Positions 54,164-62,601 of a stretch of 64,000 nucleotides of DNA are shown in pieces. Under the pieces are notes generated by a model. The model saw only the letters and a list, made by a program, of their open reading frames with translations. It made no database searches and was not told the origin of the DNA. Numbering within the stretch: the stretch's first letter is position 1; each line of letters begins with the position of its first letter. A program made the position numbers and the translations under genes. The stretch spans positions 124,001-188,000 of the forward strand of contig CANMQO010000004.1 in NCBI GenBank assembly GCA_947500055.1, given 5' to 3'. The stretch comes from an uncultured Paracoccaceae bacterium. Lineage in GTDB: Bacteria; Pseudomonadota; Alphaproteobacteria; Rhodobacterales; Rhodobacteraceae.

Positions 54164-55603
54164 ATGACTGCGCATGATACGATCAAGGAGCCGAGTTTTC
54201 GGGAATCTGTTGACCTGATGTTCAATCGGGCGGTGGCATTGATGGATCTGAGCCCTGGCCTTGAGGAGAAGATCAGAGTTTGCAACGCAACCTATACGGT
54301 CCGATTCGGTGTCCGCCTGCGCGGGGCGATTCATACATTCACCGGGTATCGTTCGGTTCATTCTGAGCATATGGAACCGGTCAAGGGGGGTATCCGCTAT
54401 GCCCTTGCCGTCAATCAGGATGAGGTTGAGGCGCTTGCGGCTTTGATGACTTACAAATGCGCATTGGTCGAGGCCCCGTTTGGGGGATCCAAAGGTGGCC
54501 TGTGCATCGACCCGCGTGACTGGGACGAGCATGAGCTGGAACAGATCACCCGCCGCTTCGCCTATGAGTTGATCAAGCGTGACCTGATCAATCCAGCCCA
54601 AAACGTACCTGCCCCCGATATGGGCACCGGAGAGCGCGAGATGGCCTGGATCGCCGATCAGTACAAGCGCATGCAAACCACCGATATCAACGGCGCCGCC
54701 TGTGTGACGGGCAAGCCGCTTAATGCAGGTGGCATCGCTGGCAGGGTTGAGGCGACAGGCCGTGGTGTCCAATACGCCTTGCAGGAATTCTTTCGCTATC
54801 CCGAGGATGTGGCGGCCGCCAACCTGTCGGGCAAGCTGAAGGGCAAGCGTATCATTGTGCAGGGTTTGGGGAATGTGGGCTATCACGCTGCAAAGTTCCT
54901 GTCCGAAGAGGACGGCGCGCTGATTACAGGGATCATTGAACGTGATGGGGCGCTTCACAACGAGGCCGGTATTGATGTGGAGGCGGTCCGCGCCTGGATC
55001 GTGAAACATGGCGGGATCACGGGCTATCCTGACGCGGCCCACCAAGCCGAAGGTGCCGCCTTACTGGAAGCCGACTGTGATATCCTGATCCCGGCTGCCC
55101 TGGAAGGGGTTATCAATCTGGGCAACGCGGACCGGATCAAGGCCCCGTTGATTATCGAGGCCGCGAACGGGCCGGTGACCGCAGGAGCGGACGATATCCT
55201 GCGTGAAAAGGGCTGCATCATTATACCCGACATGTATGCAAACGCCGGTGGTGTGACGGTTTCTTATTTCGAATGGGTCAAGAACCTGTCCCATATTCGC
55301 TTTGGCCGGATGCAACGCCGGGCAGAGGAAAGCCGTCACCAGTTGGTGGTCGACGAATTGGAGCGCCTGTCTTCGGATAAGAATTTAGGCTGGGAAATCA
55401 GCCCGGATTTCAAGGAGCGGTACTTGCGCGGCGCGGGGGAGCTGGAACTGGTCCGCTCTGGTCTGGATGACACGATGCGTGCGGCCTATCAGGCGATGCG
55501 TCAGGTCTGGCACAGTCGGGATGATGTGCATGATCTGCGAACGGCGGCCTATCTGGTTTCGATCCGCAAGGTGGCTGACAGCTACCGGGCAAAGGGGCTC
55601 TGA
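54164..55603 (+). CDS. gdhA: glutamate dehydrogenase (Glu/Leu/Phe/Val dehydrogenase family)
   Basis: The 479-aa protein has HSEHMEPVKGGIRYAL with substrate Lys74, EAPFGGSKGGL with catalytic Lys110, and the Rossmann motif VQGLGNVGYHAAKFL near 233. It interconverts glutamate and 2-oxoglutarate with ammonia; cofactor choice is not clear from the motif alone. AGGAAGG precedes the ATG. A hairpin terminator follows at 55630. Confidence 0.92.
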   Translation: MTAHDTIKEPSFRESVDLMFNRAVALMDLSPGLEEKIRVCNATYTVRFGVRLRGAIHTFTGYRSVHSEHMEPVKGGIRYALAVNQDEVEALAALMTYKCALVEAPFGGSKGGLCIDPRDWDEHELEQITRRFAYELIKRDLINPAQNVPAPDMGTGEREMAWIADQYKRMQTTDINGAACVTGKPLNAGGIAGRVEATGRGVQYALQEFFRYPEDVAAANLSGKLKGKRIIVQGLGNVGYHAAKFLSEEDGALITGIIERDGALHNEAGIDVEAVRAWIVKHGGITGYPDAAHQAEGAALLEADCDILIPAALEGVINLGNADRIKAPLIIEAANGPVTAGADDILREKGCIIIPDMYANAGGVTVSYFEWVKNLSHIRFGRMQRRAEESRHQLVVDELERLSSDKNLGWEISPDFKERYLRGAGELELVRSGLDDTMRAAYQAMRQVWHSRDDVHDLRTAAYLVSIRKVADSYRAKGL

Positions 55604-55629
55604 AACGGTCGGCGGCAATATCCGCGCAG

Positions 55630-55663
55630 GGCGTGAATGTCAGGCAGCTTTGACGTTCACGCC
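55630..55663 (+). terminator. gdhA 3' hairpin
   Basis: GGCGTGAATGTCA pairs with TGACGTTCACGCC with one G-T pair, across an 8-nt loop. A second hairpin, CCTTAAGAGTGA/TCACTCAAGG, follows at 55662-55690. Together they mark the end of the gdhA transcript. Confidence 0.7.
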
Positions 55664-55690
55664 TTAAGAGTGACTTCAGATCACTCAAGG

Positions 55691-56058
55691 GGCCTGTAGC
55701 AACTTTCGTGTGATGTGAATGGCAGGAAAGAGCCCTCTTTGCCAATTTTCTGTGACGCGGCGAAAGTCGGCTTCTGGGCGGGCGAAGCGAAAAACGACAT
55801 AGCTGGACAAGGATCTTCCAATGCTCAGCGTGGAGGCTTGCCAACCTTGGCCATCTTAAGAGTATAGGTGGCCTCATAATTGGATCCAGTGTCACCAACG
55901 TTGCATTTCCGACGCTAAGAGACTATGTGAGTGATACGAAAGTTGCGGTTCTCTGCGGCATAGGCGCATCAGCCTGCCAGAGCGAACAACAACCCTCTAT
56001 CATGAAAATTCAGCTGTCACGTCCTGTAGCAGGGATCTGATGTTTGGGAAGGTTGCCG
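55691..56058. other. intergenic region before the accessory cluster, no recognised gene
   Basis: Reading frames here are short and show no family resemblance. Base use differs from the neighbours, and the stretch could be a decayed insertion, but I cannot identify its source. It leads into the cluster starting at 56059. Confidence 0.35.
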
Positions 56059-56370
56059 ATGTTATCGCGCACGACCACGTCAGTTGTGACATTTCTTCAT
56101 CCGTTTGTGGTCGCGGGATACACGGATGAACTGCCCGCGGGCGAATACGAAGTGTTGGCAGACGAAGACGTCATGCTGAGCAACAGCTTTGCGTCATACC
56201 GACGGACTGCGACGTTTCTATTGATCAATTGGCACGCAGGAAAGTCAGATCTGCGCGCAGTGGATCACCGTGACCTGGAGTTGGCTCTGCCGCAGGATCG
56301 GGCCGACGCGAACAAACACGAAATCAAAAATAGTGCGGCGGCGCTTTCTCCGTCAGAGGATCAAAAATGA
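56059..56370 (+). CDS. hypothetical protein of the accessory cluster, 103 aa
   Basis: A small soluble protein with no recognised family. The first half is beta-like (SVVTFLHPFVVAGYTDELPAGEYEVLADEDVM), the second charged and helical, ending HEIKNSAAALSPSEDQK. GGAAGG lies 6 nt before the ATG. It overlaps the next gene by ATGA, the first link of a five-gene run. Confidence 0.65.
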   Translation: MLSRTTTSVVTFLHPFVVAGYTDELPAGEYEVLADEDVMLSNSFASYRRTATFLLINWHAGKSDLRAVDHRDLELALPQDRADANKHEIKNSAAALSPSEDQK

Positions 56371-56720
56371 CATTTCCCGAATGGACGAAACCCAGTGTTT
56401 ACGGCGCGTTGGTTGGCGCAGTTGCTATCTCTATTCTTGGCTTCACCTGGGGCGGCTGGACAACTGCAGGCAGTGCGGACGAGATGGCCCAAAACCTTGC
56501 GGCAGAGGAAGTCACATTGGCGATGGTGCCAGTTTGCCTAAATCTGTCAGAAGCTGATGCGGAACGCACTGCAAAACTGGCAACACTTCAAGAAGCTTCA
56601 AGCTTTCAGCGGCGCAATGTCATGATGGAAACAGGCTGGGCCACTTTGCCGGGCACTGATGCCCCAAGCCGGGATCTCGCAGACGCCTGCCTTGCGGGGC
56701 TTGAGTTAGATGGATCGTAA
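56367..56720 (+). CDS. hypothetical membrane-anchored protein, 117 aa
   Basis: One N-terminal hydrophobic helix (SVYGALVGAVAISILGFTWGGW) anchors a soluble part of about 90 residues with two cysteines (VPVCLNLSEADAERT and DACLAGLEL). It looks like a periplasmic single-pass protein. It is coupled to genes on both sides by overlaps of 4 and 11 nt. The family is unknown to me. Confidence 0.65.
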   Translation: MTFPEWTKPSVYGALVGAVAISILGFTWGGWTTAGSADEMAQNLAAEEVTLAMVPVCLNLSEADAERTAKLATLQEASSFQRRNVMMETGWATLPGTDAPSRDLADACLAGLELDGS

Positions 56721-57549
56721 ATCACAATTAGCAGAGCCTTGCCGGCCACATTCCATCACTGCCCAAAATCCCTGCGGGCACACCAACAATCACGGCCTAT
56801 TCATAAGTTTGATTGCCGCAGTCTTGCTGCTTGCGATACCGGCTTTTGCCCAAACCGTCGCTCCGCCAATGCCTGAGAACGCTAGTGCCAAAAGTTACGG
56901 CGATGGCTGGGAATGCAATATTGGATTCCGGTTGAACGAAGATGCCTGCGTCGCCGTGGTTGTGCCGCGAAACGCATATGACACGAACCGGTCCTACGGT
57001 TCCGGATGGGAATGTCTGCATGGGTTTCGCAGAACCGATGAAGCTGCATGTGTTGCAGTGGAAGTGCCTGAGGGTGGGTTCTTGGACCCCTCAGGCGAAC
57101 GGTGGAGGTGTTTGCGCGGCTACATCAAGGTCGATGACACATGTCAGGAAATCGTGCTGCCAGCAAATGCGTACTTGGCAGATGCCTCATATGGCTCCAC
57201 GTGGACGTGCGAACGCGGGTTTGAAACAACTGGCGACCAGTGTACTGCCATCGCGGTTCCAGCCAACGCCTATCTGAATGGATCAGGATACGGTCAGCCC
57301 TGGACATGTGAGCGTGGCTTCTTTGAACAGGCTGGTCTGTGCGAAGCCGTCGCGATCCCCGCAAATGCATACTTTGACGACGCAAGCTACGGCTCAGGGT
57401 GGAAGTGTGATCGGGGATACGCCGCCTCTGCCGAGACATGCGAATTCATAAACGTTCCCGAAAATGCGCATCTGGACAGGTCGGGCAACCGCTGGGAATG
57501 CAACAAAAACTTCCAAAAATCAAAGGGGCTGTGCGTCCTTAACAACTAG
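56710..57549 (+). CDS. secreted protein with seven Cys/Trp repeats, 279 aa
   Basis: A long basic N-region is followed by a signal-type helix (FISLIAAVLLLAIPAFAQ). Then come seven tandem units of about 32 residues with the pattern SYGxxWxCxRGFxxxxxxCxAIxVPxNAY. Each unit has two cysteines and one Trp, which would form one disulfide per unit in the periplasm or outside. I know of no function for this repeat. It overlaps the preceding gene by 11 nt. Confidence 0.75.
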   Translation: MDRKSQLAEPCRPHSITAQNPCGHTNNHGLFISLIAAVLLLAIPAFAQTVAPPMPENASAKSYGDGWECNIGFRLNEDACVAVVVPRNAYDTNRSYGSGWECLHGFRRTDEAACVAVEVPEGGFLDPSGERWRCLRGYIKVDDTCQEIVLPANAYLADASYGSTWTCERGFETTGDQCTAIAVPANAYLNGSGYGQPWTCERGFFEQAGLCEAVAIPANAYFDDASYGSGWKCDRGYAASAETCEFINVPENAHLDRSGNRWECNKNFQKSKGLCVLNN

Positions 57550-57634
57550 GCGCGAGCCACGGCACCATCTCCATTCAAAATGCGCATGTGAGGGCAATTC
57601 TGCCCTCCGTGCCAACCTAAAAAAGAGAACCACA

Positions 57635-58834
57635 ATGGAAACCAAATCTGAAACTGTCGATGCCATCCGCCGCCCTATCAGAGGACCGCAAGCGCCTCCA
57701 ATGAAACAGATCAAACCCGCAGGCATGACGTCAAGCAGGCAGATCACATCCTCACCGACGGCGGTCGTCTATTGCGAGGGGAATTTCGCGCAAATCGATG
57801 GCAAGACAGCAAATGGCCTTGTTCGCCATTCACAAGCGTACCGCATCCTTTCTGTCATCGACAGCACCTATATCGGACAAGATAGTGGAGCCGTTCTCGA
57901 CGATGTAAGCAACAGCATACCCATCTTTGGTCGTCTGGATGCTGCAATTGCAAATGAAGCCGCCCTTCCCGATACTTTGATCTATGGGATGGCCCCTTCA
58001 ACAGGGCGTCTCTCGACTGCGGACCGAGGCGTCGTTCTGCAAGCAATTGAGCTTGGCATGAACATCGTGAGCGGGCTGCATGAATATCTGAGCGATGATA
58101 GAGAGATAGCCAACGCAGCATCTGAACGGAATGTCACGATCCGCGACATCCGCAAGCCGAAACCCAGCAAGGACATGCGGCTGTTCGATGGCAGTGTCGC
58201 TGGTGTTAAAGCGCTGCGGATTGCAGTTCTCGGCACCGATTGCGCCATTGGAAAGCGGACAACGGCGACCGTTTTGGCCCGGGCACTGAATGCAAAGGGC
58301 ATTAAGACAGTGCTTGTCGGCACGGGCCAGACCGGCCTGATGCAGGGCGCGAAATACGGTATCGCAATGGATGCCGTACCGCCCCAGTTCTGCTGCGGCG
58401 AGCTTGAAGGCGCGATTGTTGCGGCCTCTGAAGCCGAACAACCCGATATCATTTTGATTGAAGGCCAGGGCGCGTTAAGCCACCCCGCGTTTTGCACATC
58501 GGCCTTTATCCTTCGGGGGAGCCAGCCGGATGCTGTCATCCTTCAGCACGCGCCAAAACGTGCACATCGCTGCGACTTTCCCAATATGCCGATGCCCACG
58601 TCGTCAAGTGAGATTGCCTTGATCGAAGCCTTTGCCGACACAAAGGTCATTGGTGTGACCCTCAATCACGAGGGGATGTCTGAGGCCGAAATCACCGCCA
58701 CCATCGCGGCCCAATCACTCCAACTCGGGCTGCCGGTCACCGATGCATTGGCACGGCCAGCTGCACATCTACTTGCTATGGTGGTCGCCGCATACCCCGG
58801 ATTGACACAAAGGCCTGCAGTGGCGGCAATATGA
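57635..58834 (+). CDS. DUF1611 (DgcN-type) P-loop protein
   Basis: The protein has the DUF1611 layout: an N-terminal domain with AVVYCEGNF and GRHSQAYRILSVID-like segments, and a C-terminal P-loop domain with Walker A GTDCAIGKRTTATVLARAL near residue 200, and IILIEGQGALSHPAF. DgcN relatives N-acetylate D-glutamate in a marine D-Glu catabolic route. The start METKSETV follows AAGAG and gives 399 aa. It overlaps the racemase gene by ATGA. A different acyl substrate is possible. Confidence 0.88.
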   Translation: METKSETVDAIRRPIRGPQAPPMKQIKPAGMTSSRQITSSPTAVVYCEGNFAQIDGKTANGLVRHSQAYRILSVIDSTYIGQDSGAVLDDVSNSIPIFGRLDAAIANEAALPDTLIYGMAPSTGRLSTADRGVVLQAIELGMNIVSGLHEYLSDDREIANAASERNVTIRDIRKPKPSKDMRLFDGSVAGVKALRIAVLGTDCAIGKRTTATVLARALNAKGIKTVLVGTGQTGLMQGAKYGIAMDAVPPQFCCGELEGAIVAASEAEQPDIILIEGQGALSHPAFCTSAFILRGSQPDAVILQHAPKRAHRCDFPNMPMPTSSSEIALIEAFADTKVIGVTLNHEGMSEAEITATIAAQSLQLGLPVTDALARPAAHLLAMVVAAYPGLTQRPAVAAI

Positions 58835-59952
58835 GCTGCCCGCGCATTGAAGTGGATCTTGGCAAGATACGGCGCAACACGCAGACACTTGTTGGGTGTT
58901 TAGGCCCGCGTGGGATCAGAGTAACTGGCGTGACCAAAGCTGTCTGCGGGCATCCTGCGATCGCTCAGGCTATGCTCGATGGCGGGGCCTCAGGGCTTGC
59001 AGATGCACGTATAAGCAATGTGCAAAGGCTACGGGCGGCAGGCATGACAGGCTCTATCACTCTGATCCGTACACCGATGTTAAGCCAGGCCGATCAAGTC
59101 GCTCAGTCCTGTGAAGCGAGCTATAACACAGAAATATTGGTCATTTCGGCACTGGCCGCCGCCGCGATCCGCAATAGTTCAGTCCACGGTATCATCCTAA
59201 TGGTCGAGATGGGCGATCAGCGGGACGGAATATTGCCCGAGAACTTGGCTGACATTACGCAGCAGGTCATGCAAATGCCTGGGTTAGCGTTGAAAGGGAT
59301 TGGCACAAACTTTGCGTGCTTAAACGGGCTTGCCCCGACTGCGTTGCAATTGGCCGCTTTTTGCGACCTCGCGAATGAGATCGAGGGGGTATGCGGCCCA
59401 TTCCTCAAGATCGTTTCCGGTGGCGGGTCCACCAATCTGCCGTGGGCGCTTGGCAAACACGCGACGGGTCGTGTCAACGACCTCCGTCTGGGTGAGGCGA
59501 TACTTTTGGGTGTTGAACCCGTGTCGGGCGACCAGATCGGCGGGATGCACACGGATGCCTTCACGCTTGTTGCCGAAGTTATTGAAACAGATGCAAAACC
59601 TCCGCCTTCCCCTGTCGCCCTGATCGATCCAATACCGGAACGACTTCGCATTGAGCCAACCAGTGGTGCCTCTAAGCGCATGATCCTCGCGATGGGACAT
59701 CAGGACACTGACATTTTGGGGCTTTCAATGCCTGTTGGAAGCACATTGATCGGTGCAACCAGCGATCATCTTGTCATTGGAACGTCCCGACCTATGCCAA
59801 CGGTGGGTTCCGAGGTGAGATTCCAGATGAATTACAATGCGTTGATGCACGCCATGGCCGCGCCCGACATCAAAGTAAAACTCTTGGGCGTTCCCCCCAC
59901 AACACCATCACGGCACACTCAAGGCAAGTCCGACCACTTGGCGCTGGTTTGA
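58831..59952 (+). CDS. alanine/ornithine-racemase-family PLP enzyme
   Basis: The protein has a fold-type III PLP barrel with the Schiff-base Lys in VTGVTKAVCG (Lys36), as in ornithine racemase-like proteins. It continues with MVEMGDQRDGI, KGIGTNFACLNGLAP and SGGGSTNLPWAL, plus a C-terminal beta domain with MNYNALMHAM. It is probably an amino acid or N-acylamino acid racemase. It begins inside the DUF1611 stop (ATGA), so the two proteins are made together and likely act in one pathway. Confidence 0.87.
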   Translation: MSCPRIEVDLGKIRRNTQTLVGCLGPRGIRVTGVTKAVCGHPAIAQAMLDGGASGLADARISNVQRLRAAGMTGSITLIRTPMLSQADQVAQSCEASYNTEILVISALAAAAIRNSSVHGIILMVEMGDQRDGILPENLADITQQVMQMPGLALKGIGTNFACLNGLAPTALQLAAFCDLANEIEGVCGPFLKIVSGGGSTNLPWALGKHATGRVNDLRLGEAILLGVEPVSGDQIGGMHTDAFTLVAEVIETDAKPPPSPVALIDPIPERLRIEPTSGASKRMILAMGHQDTDILGLSMPVGSTLIGATSDHLVIGTSRPMPTVGSEVRFQMNYNALMHAMAAPDIKVKLLGVPPTTPSRHTQGKSDHLALV

Positions 59953-60001
59953 AAGACCTCGCTTGGTCCAGCCCACCCCAAATCACAAAGGAAACTGAAA
60001 A

Positions 60002-60235
60002 TTGACGAAACTCACAAAAAGCAATCTGTTCAAGGTGTATGACTCCAAACCGGAAACCCCCATGGATAAGACGACGCGTGTCGTCAGACAAATGGTCGAG
60101 GAAGAAACGGAACAACGACTTGCTAAGATTTCTCGGCTACGCAATACCCGCCTTGAAAGAGAAGCGAACACGCCATCCGAAATGACAGCGAAAACAGCGC
60201 GCAAAACGCGACCCTCTAGAACCGTTTCAAAATGA
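60002..60235 (+). CDS. small charged protein, 77 aa
   Basis: A highly charged helical protein (NLFKVYDSKPETPMDKTTRVVRQMVEEETEQRLAKISRLRNTRLERE) with a basic tail. Translation starts at TTG with AAGGAA about 8 nt upstream. It follows the racemase gene by 49 bp on the same strand and may belong to the cluster. The family is unrecognised. Confidence 0.6.
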   Translation: MTKLTKSNLFKVYDSKPETPMDKTTRVVRQMVEEETEQRLAKISRLRNTRLEREANTPSEMTAKTARKTRPSRTVSK

Positions 60236-60365
60236 TGATAGAGCTTCGGCGAAATTGCTTTGCGTTGAGTGCTCCGCTTGGCAACAGGCACTACAATCAG
60301 GCTGAAATCGGCCTGCGCTGTTCCCAGATCTTCCAATCGCCCCAGCCGATAACAAGGATCCATCC

Positions 60366-60647
60366 ATGACAAACGCGGAGTGTTCCCCAGAAAAAATTCA
60401 CTATATCTGCCAGACTTATGTTGAAACGAAGGCTGGGCGCAACGGGCAGACTGGCCTGAAAATTGTCAAGCAATTTGAATATTCCACAGCGTCAGAAGCG
60501 CAAAACAGAGCCGAACGAGAGGCTCTATCTAAGGATTGCGCAGGTGCTGACGCTTACATGGTTACTGAAGATCCAACGAGTGGAGAAGTCGGCGACCCAA
60601 GCTTCCTTGTAAGGCTTGGCAATGTCCCCGAAATTGACGGTTATTAG
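60366..60647 (+). CDS. small hypothetical protein, 93 aa
   Basis: A soluble protein with MTNAECSPEKIHYICQTYVETKAG, then a mixed helix with EYSTASEAQNRAEREALSKDCAGADAYMVT. This could be a short alpha/beta domain. It has three cysteines. Its function is unknown. It lies 130 bp after the previous small gene and before a non-coding stretch. Confidence 0.6.
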   Translation: MTNAECSPEKIHYICQTYVETKAGRNGQTGLKIVKQFEYSTASEAQNRAEREALSKDCAGADAYMVTEDPTSGEVGDPSFLVRLGNVPEIDGY

Positions 60648-61075
60648 AATCCTGCAAATAGCCGCGACCTGCCCGAAGGCCGTAATCGACGGCTATTGCT
60701 CGATCCAAGTCGTGTGCACAAAAAAGCGGTCTTTGGTGCGAGCGCAGCGAATTCACACTTTGTCCGCACTGCCGACCTTGGTGATCCTGAGCCAGCGCCA
60801 GCAAACCGCAGGCACGAAGTCCATACAGGCAATTGCCCCACAGGTGCTGGCCGCGCATCGTCGAAAATTGTCGCAAGGCGGGCGGCCGATCTTGCCGCCC
60901 CGGCTCTTGCTTGACGTCGTGATCGTGGCCTCGCATTTTGTCCGTGGCTGAGGCGACATGTTGCGGCTGGTGAACGCAATCGGACGGCCGGGGTAAATTG
61001 CGACATGTGGCGCCGTAAACGGGCTGTCGGGCAGGTGGCAGCGTGTTAGAGTTACACCGGAAAGAGGGTGATCGC
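60648..61075. other. intergenic region, 428 bp, possibly decayed sequence
   Basis: No protein or RNA gene is recognised. The stretch resembles neither flanking gene and shows no clear inverted repeats. It may hold the sox operon promoter in its last 100 bp, where AAAGAGGGTG serves as ribosome-binding site. Confidence 0.4.
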
Positions 61076-62329
61076 ATGACGTATTCCGGTTTTCGGGTAA
61101 TCAAAGAGGGTTTGTTTGGACAAAGTGGCTGGAAACCTGTCTGGCGCGATCCTGATCCAAAACCGGAATATGATGCGCTGATCATCGGTGGCGGTGGCCA
61201 CGGCCTTGCGACCGCTTACTACCTTGCCAAGGAACATGGGTTGACCAATATTGCCGTGCTCGAAAAAGGCTATATCGGTGGCGGCAATGTGGGTCGGAAC
61301 ACAACGATTGTACGGGCCAATTACTTTCTTCCCGGCAATTCGGAATTCTACTCCCATTCCCTGAAGCTTTGGGAAGGAATGGAGCAGGAGCTGAATTACA
61401 ACGTGATGCATTCGCAGCGCGGGTTGATCAATCTGTTTCATTCAGACGGGCAGCGCGATGCGTTTGCCCGGCGCGGCAATGCAATGATCAATCAGGGTGA
61501 TGACGCGATCCTGCTGGACACCGGTGGTGTGCGCAAGATCCTGCCCTATCTCGATTTCGACAATGCGCGGTTCCCGATTTATGGCGGCCTTTACCATCCG
61601 CGCGGCGGAACGGCCCGGCATGATGCGGTGGCTTGGGGTTATGCCCGTGGCGCAGATCAGCGTGGCGTCGACATCATTCAGAATTGCGAAGTGACCGGCA
61701 TCGATATCGAGGGTGGCGTGGTGAAAGGCGTGCAGACCACGCGCGGCGCGATCAAAGCCAAGAAAGTGGGAATTGTCGTCGCTGGCCGGTCAGGGCAGGT
61801 GGCTGAAATGGCCGGGATGCGTCTGCCGATTGAAAGTCATGTCTTGCAGGCATTCGTGACCGAGGGGCTGAAGCCGGTGATTGATCATGTGGTCAGCTTT
61901 GGCATGGGCCATTTCTATATCAGCCAGTCTGACAAGGGCGGGCTGGTCTTTGGTGGTGATCTGGATTTCTACAGCTCTTATGCGGCGCGGGGCAACCTGC
62001 CGATGAAAGAGCATGTCATGGAAGCGGCGATGACCCTGATGCCAATGATCGGCAAGGCGAAGGTGCTGCGATCATGGGGCGGGATCATGGATATGACACC
62101 GGATGGCAGCCCGATTATCGACAAGACCCTGACCGATGGTCTCTTCATTGATTGCGGCTGGTGTTATGGCGGCTTCAAGGCTGTGCCGGGATCAGGGTTC
62201 AGCTTTGCCCACTTGATGGCCACCGGGCAGCATCATGCGCCGGCGGCCGGGTTCCGGTTGGATCGGTTCCGCGATGGCGTGGGGCTGATGGACGAAGAGG
62301 GCACCGGCTCTCAACATAATTTGCATTAG
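61076..62329 (+). CDS. soxB: heterotetrameric sarcosine oxidase beta subunit
   Basis: The FAD-binding motif IIGGGGHGLATAYYLAKE lies near 37-53, with GGGNVGRNTTIVRANYF and GGTARHDAVAWGYARGAD. The His-bearing segment near the latter corresponds to the covalent FMN region in this family. SoxB oxidises the N-methyl group of sarcosine together with SoxA. It lies 8 bp before soxD in the usual soxBDAG order. Confidence 0.95.
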   Translation: MTYSGFRVIKEGLFGQSGWKPVWRDPDPKPEYDALIIGGGGHGLATAYYLAKEHGLTNIAVLEKGYIGGGNVGRNTTIVRANYFLPGNSEFYSHSLKLWEGMEQELNYNVMHSQRGLINLFHSDGQRDAFARRGNAMINQGDDAILLDTGGVRKILPYLDFDNARFPIYGGLYHPRGGTARHDAVAWGYARGADQRGVDIIQNCEVTGIDIEGGVVKGVQTTRGAIKAKKVGIVVAGRSGQVAEMAGMRLPIESHVLQAFVTEGLKPVIDHVVSFGMGHFYISQSDKGGLVFGGDLDFYSSYAARGNLPMKEHVMEAAMTLMPMIGKAKVLRSWGGIMDMTPDGSPIIDKTLTDGLFIDCGWCYGGFKAVPGSGFSFAHLMATGQHHAPAAGFRLDRFRDGVGLMDEEGTGSQHNLH

Positions 62330-62337
62330 GACAGGAC

Positions 62338-62601
62338 ATGCGGATCACTTGCCCCAATTGCGGCGAACGCGACAGGCGTGAATTTTATTATCAGGGGGAC
62401 GCTGTGGCGCTGGCCCGTCCCGCATCTGATGCGGGGCCGCAGGCGTGGGATGATTACTTGCATAATCGTGAAAATCCCGCAGGCGACACCCAGGATCTGT
62501 GGTTTCACGAGGCGGGGTGTGGGGCGTGGATTGTTGTCAGTCGCAATACGGTGACCCATGCCATCGATAGCACGACCCTTGCCGCGACGGTGAAGCGATG
62601 A
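62338..62601 (+). CDS. soxD: sarcosine oxidase delta subunit
   Basis: An 87-aa zinc-binding subunit with Cys5 and Cys8 (ITCPNCGERD) plus His57 and Cys61 (FHEAGCGAW), matching the Cys3His zinc site known from SoxD. It overlaps soxA by ATGA. Confidence 0.95.
   Translation: MRITCPNCGERDRREFYYQGDAVALARPASDAGPQAWDDYLHNRENPAGDTQDLWFHEAGCGAWIVVSRNTVTHAIDSTTLAATVKR

Noticed and set aside
55410..55898. A 162-codon minus-strand frame after gdhA
   Set aside because: It runs through two terminator hairpins and the gdhA 3' end, and reads as a random Arg/Pro/Ser-rich sequence.
60648..61075. A 207-codon minus-strand frame (60562-61185) across this stretch
   Set aside because: It overlaps two better-supported genes at its ends, has a Gln/His/Arg-rich, low-order composition, and no family pattern.
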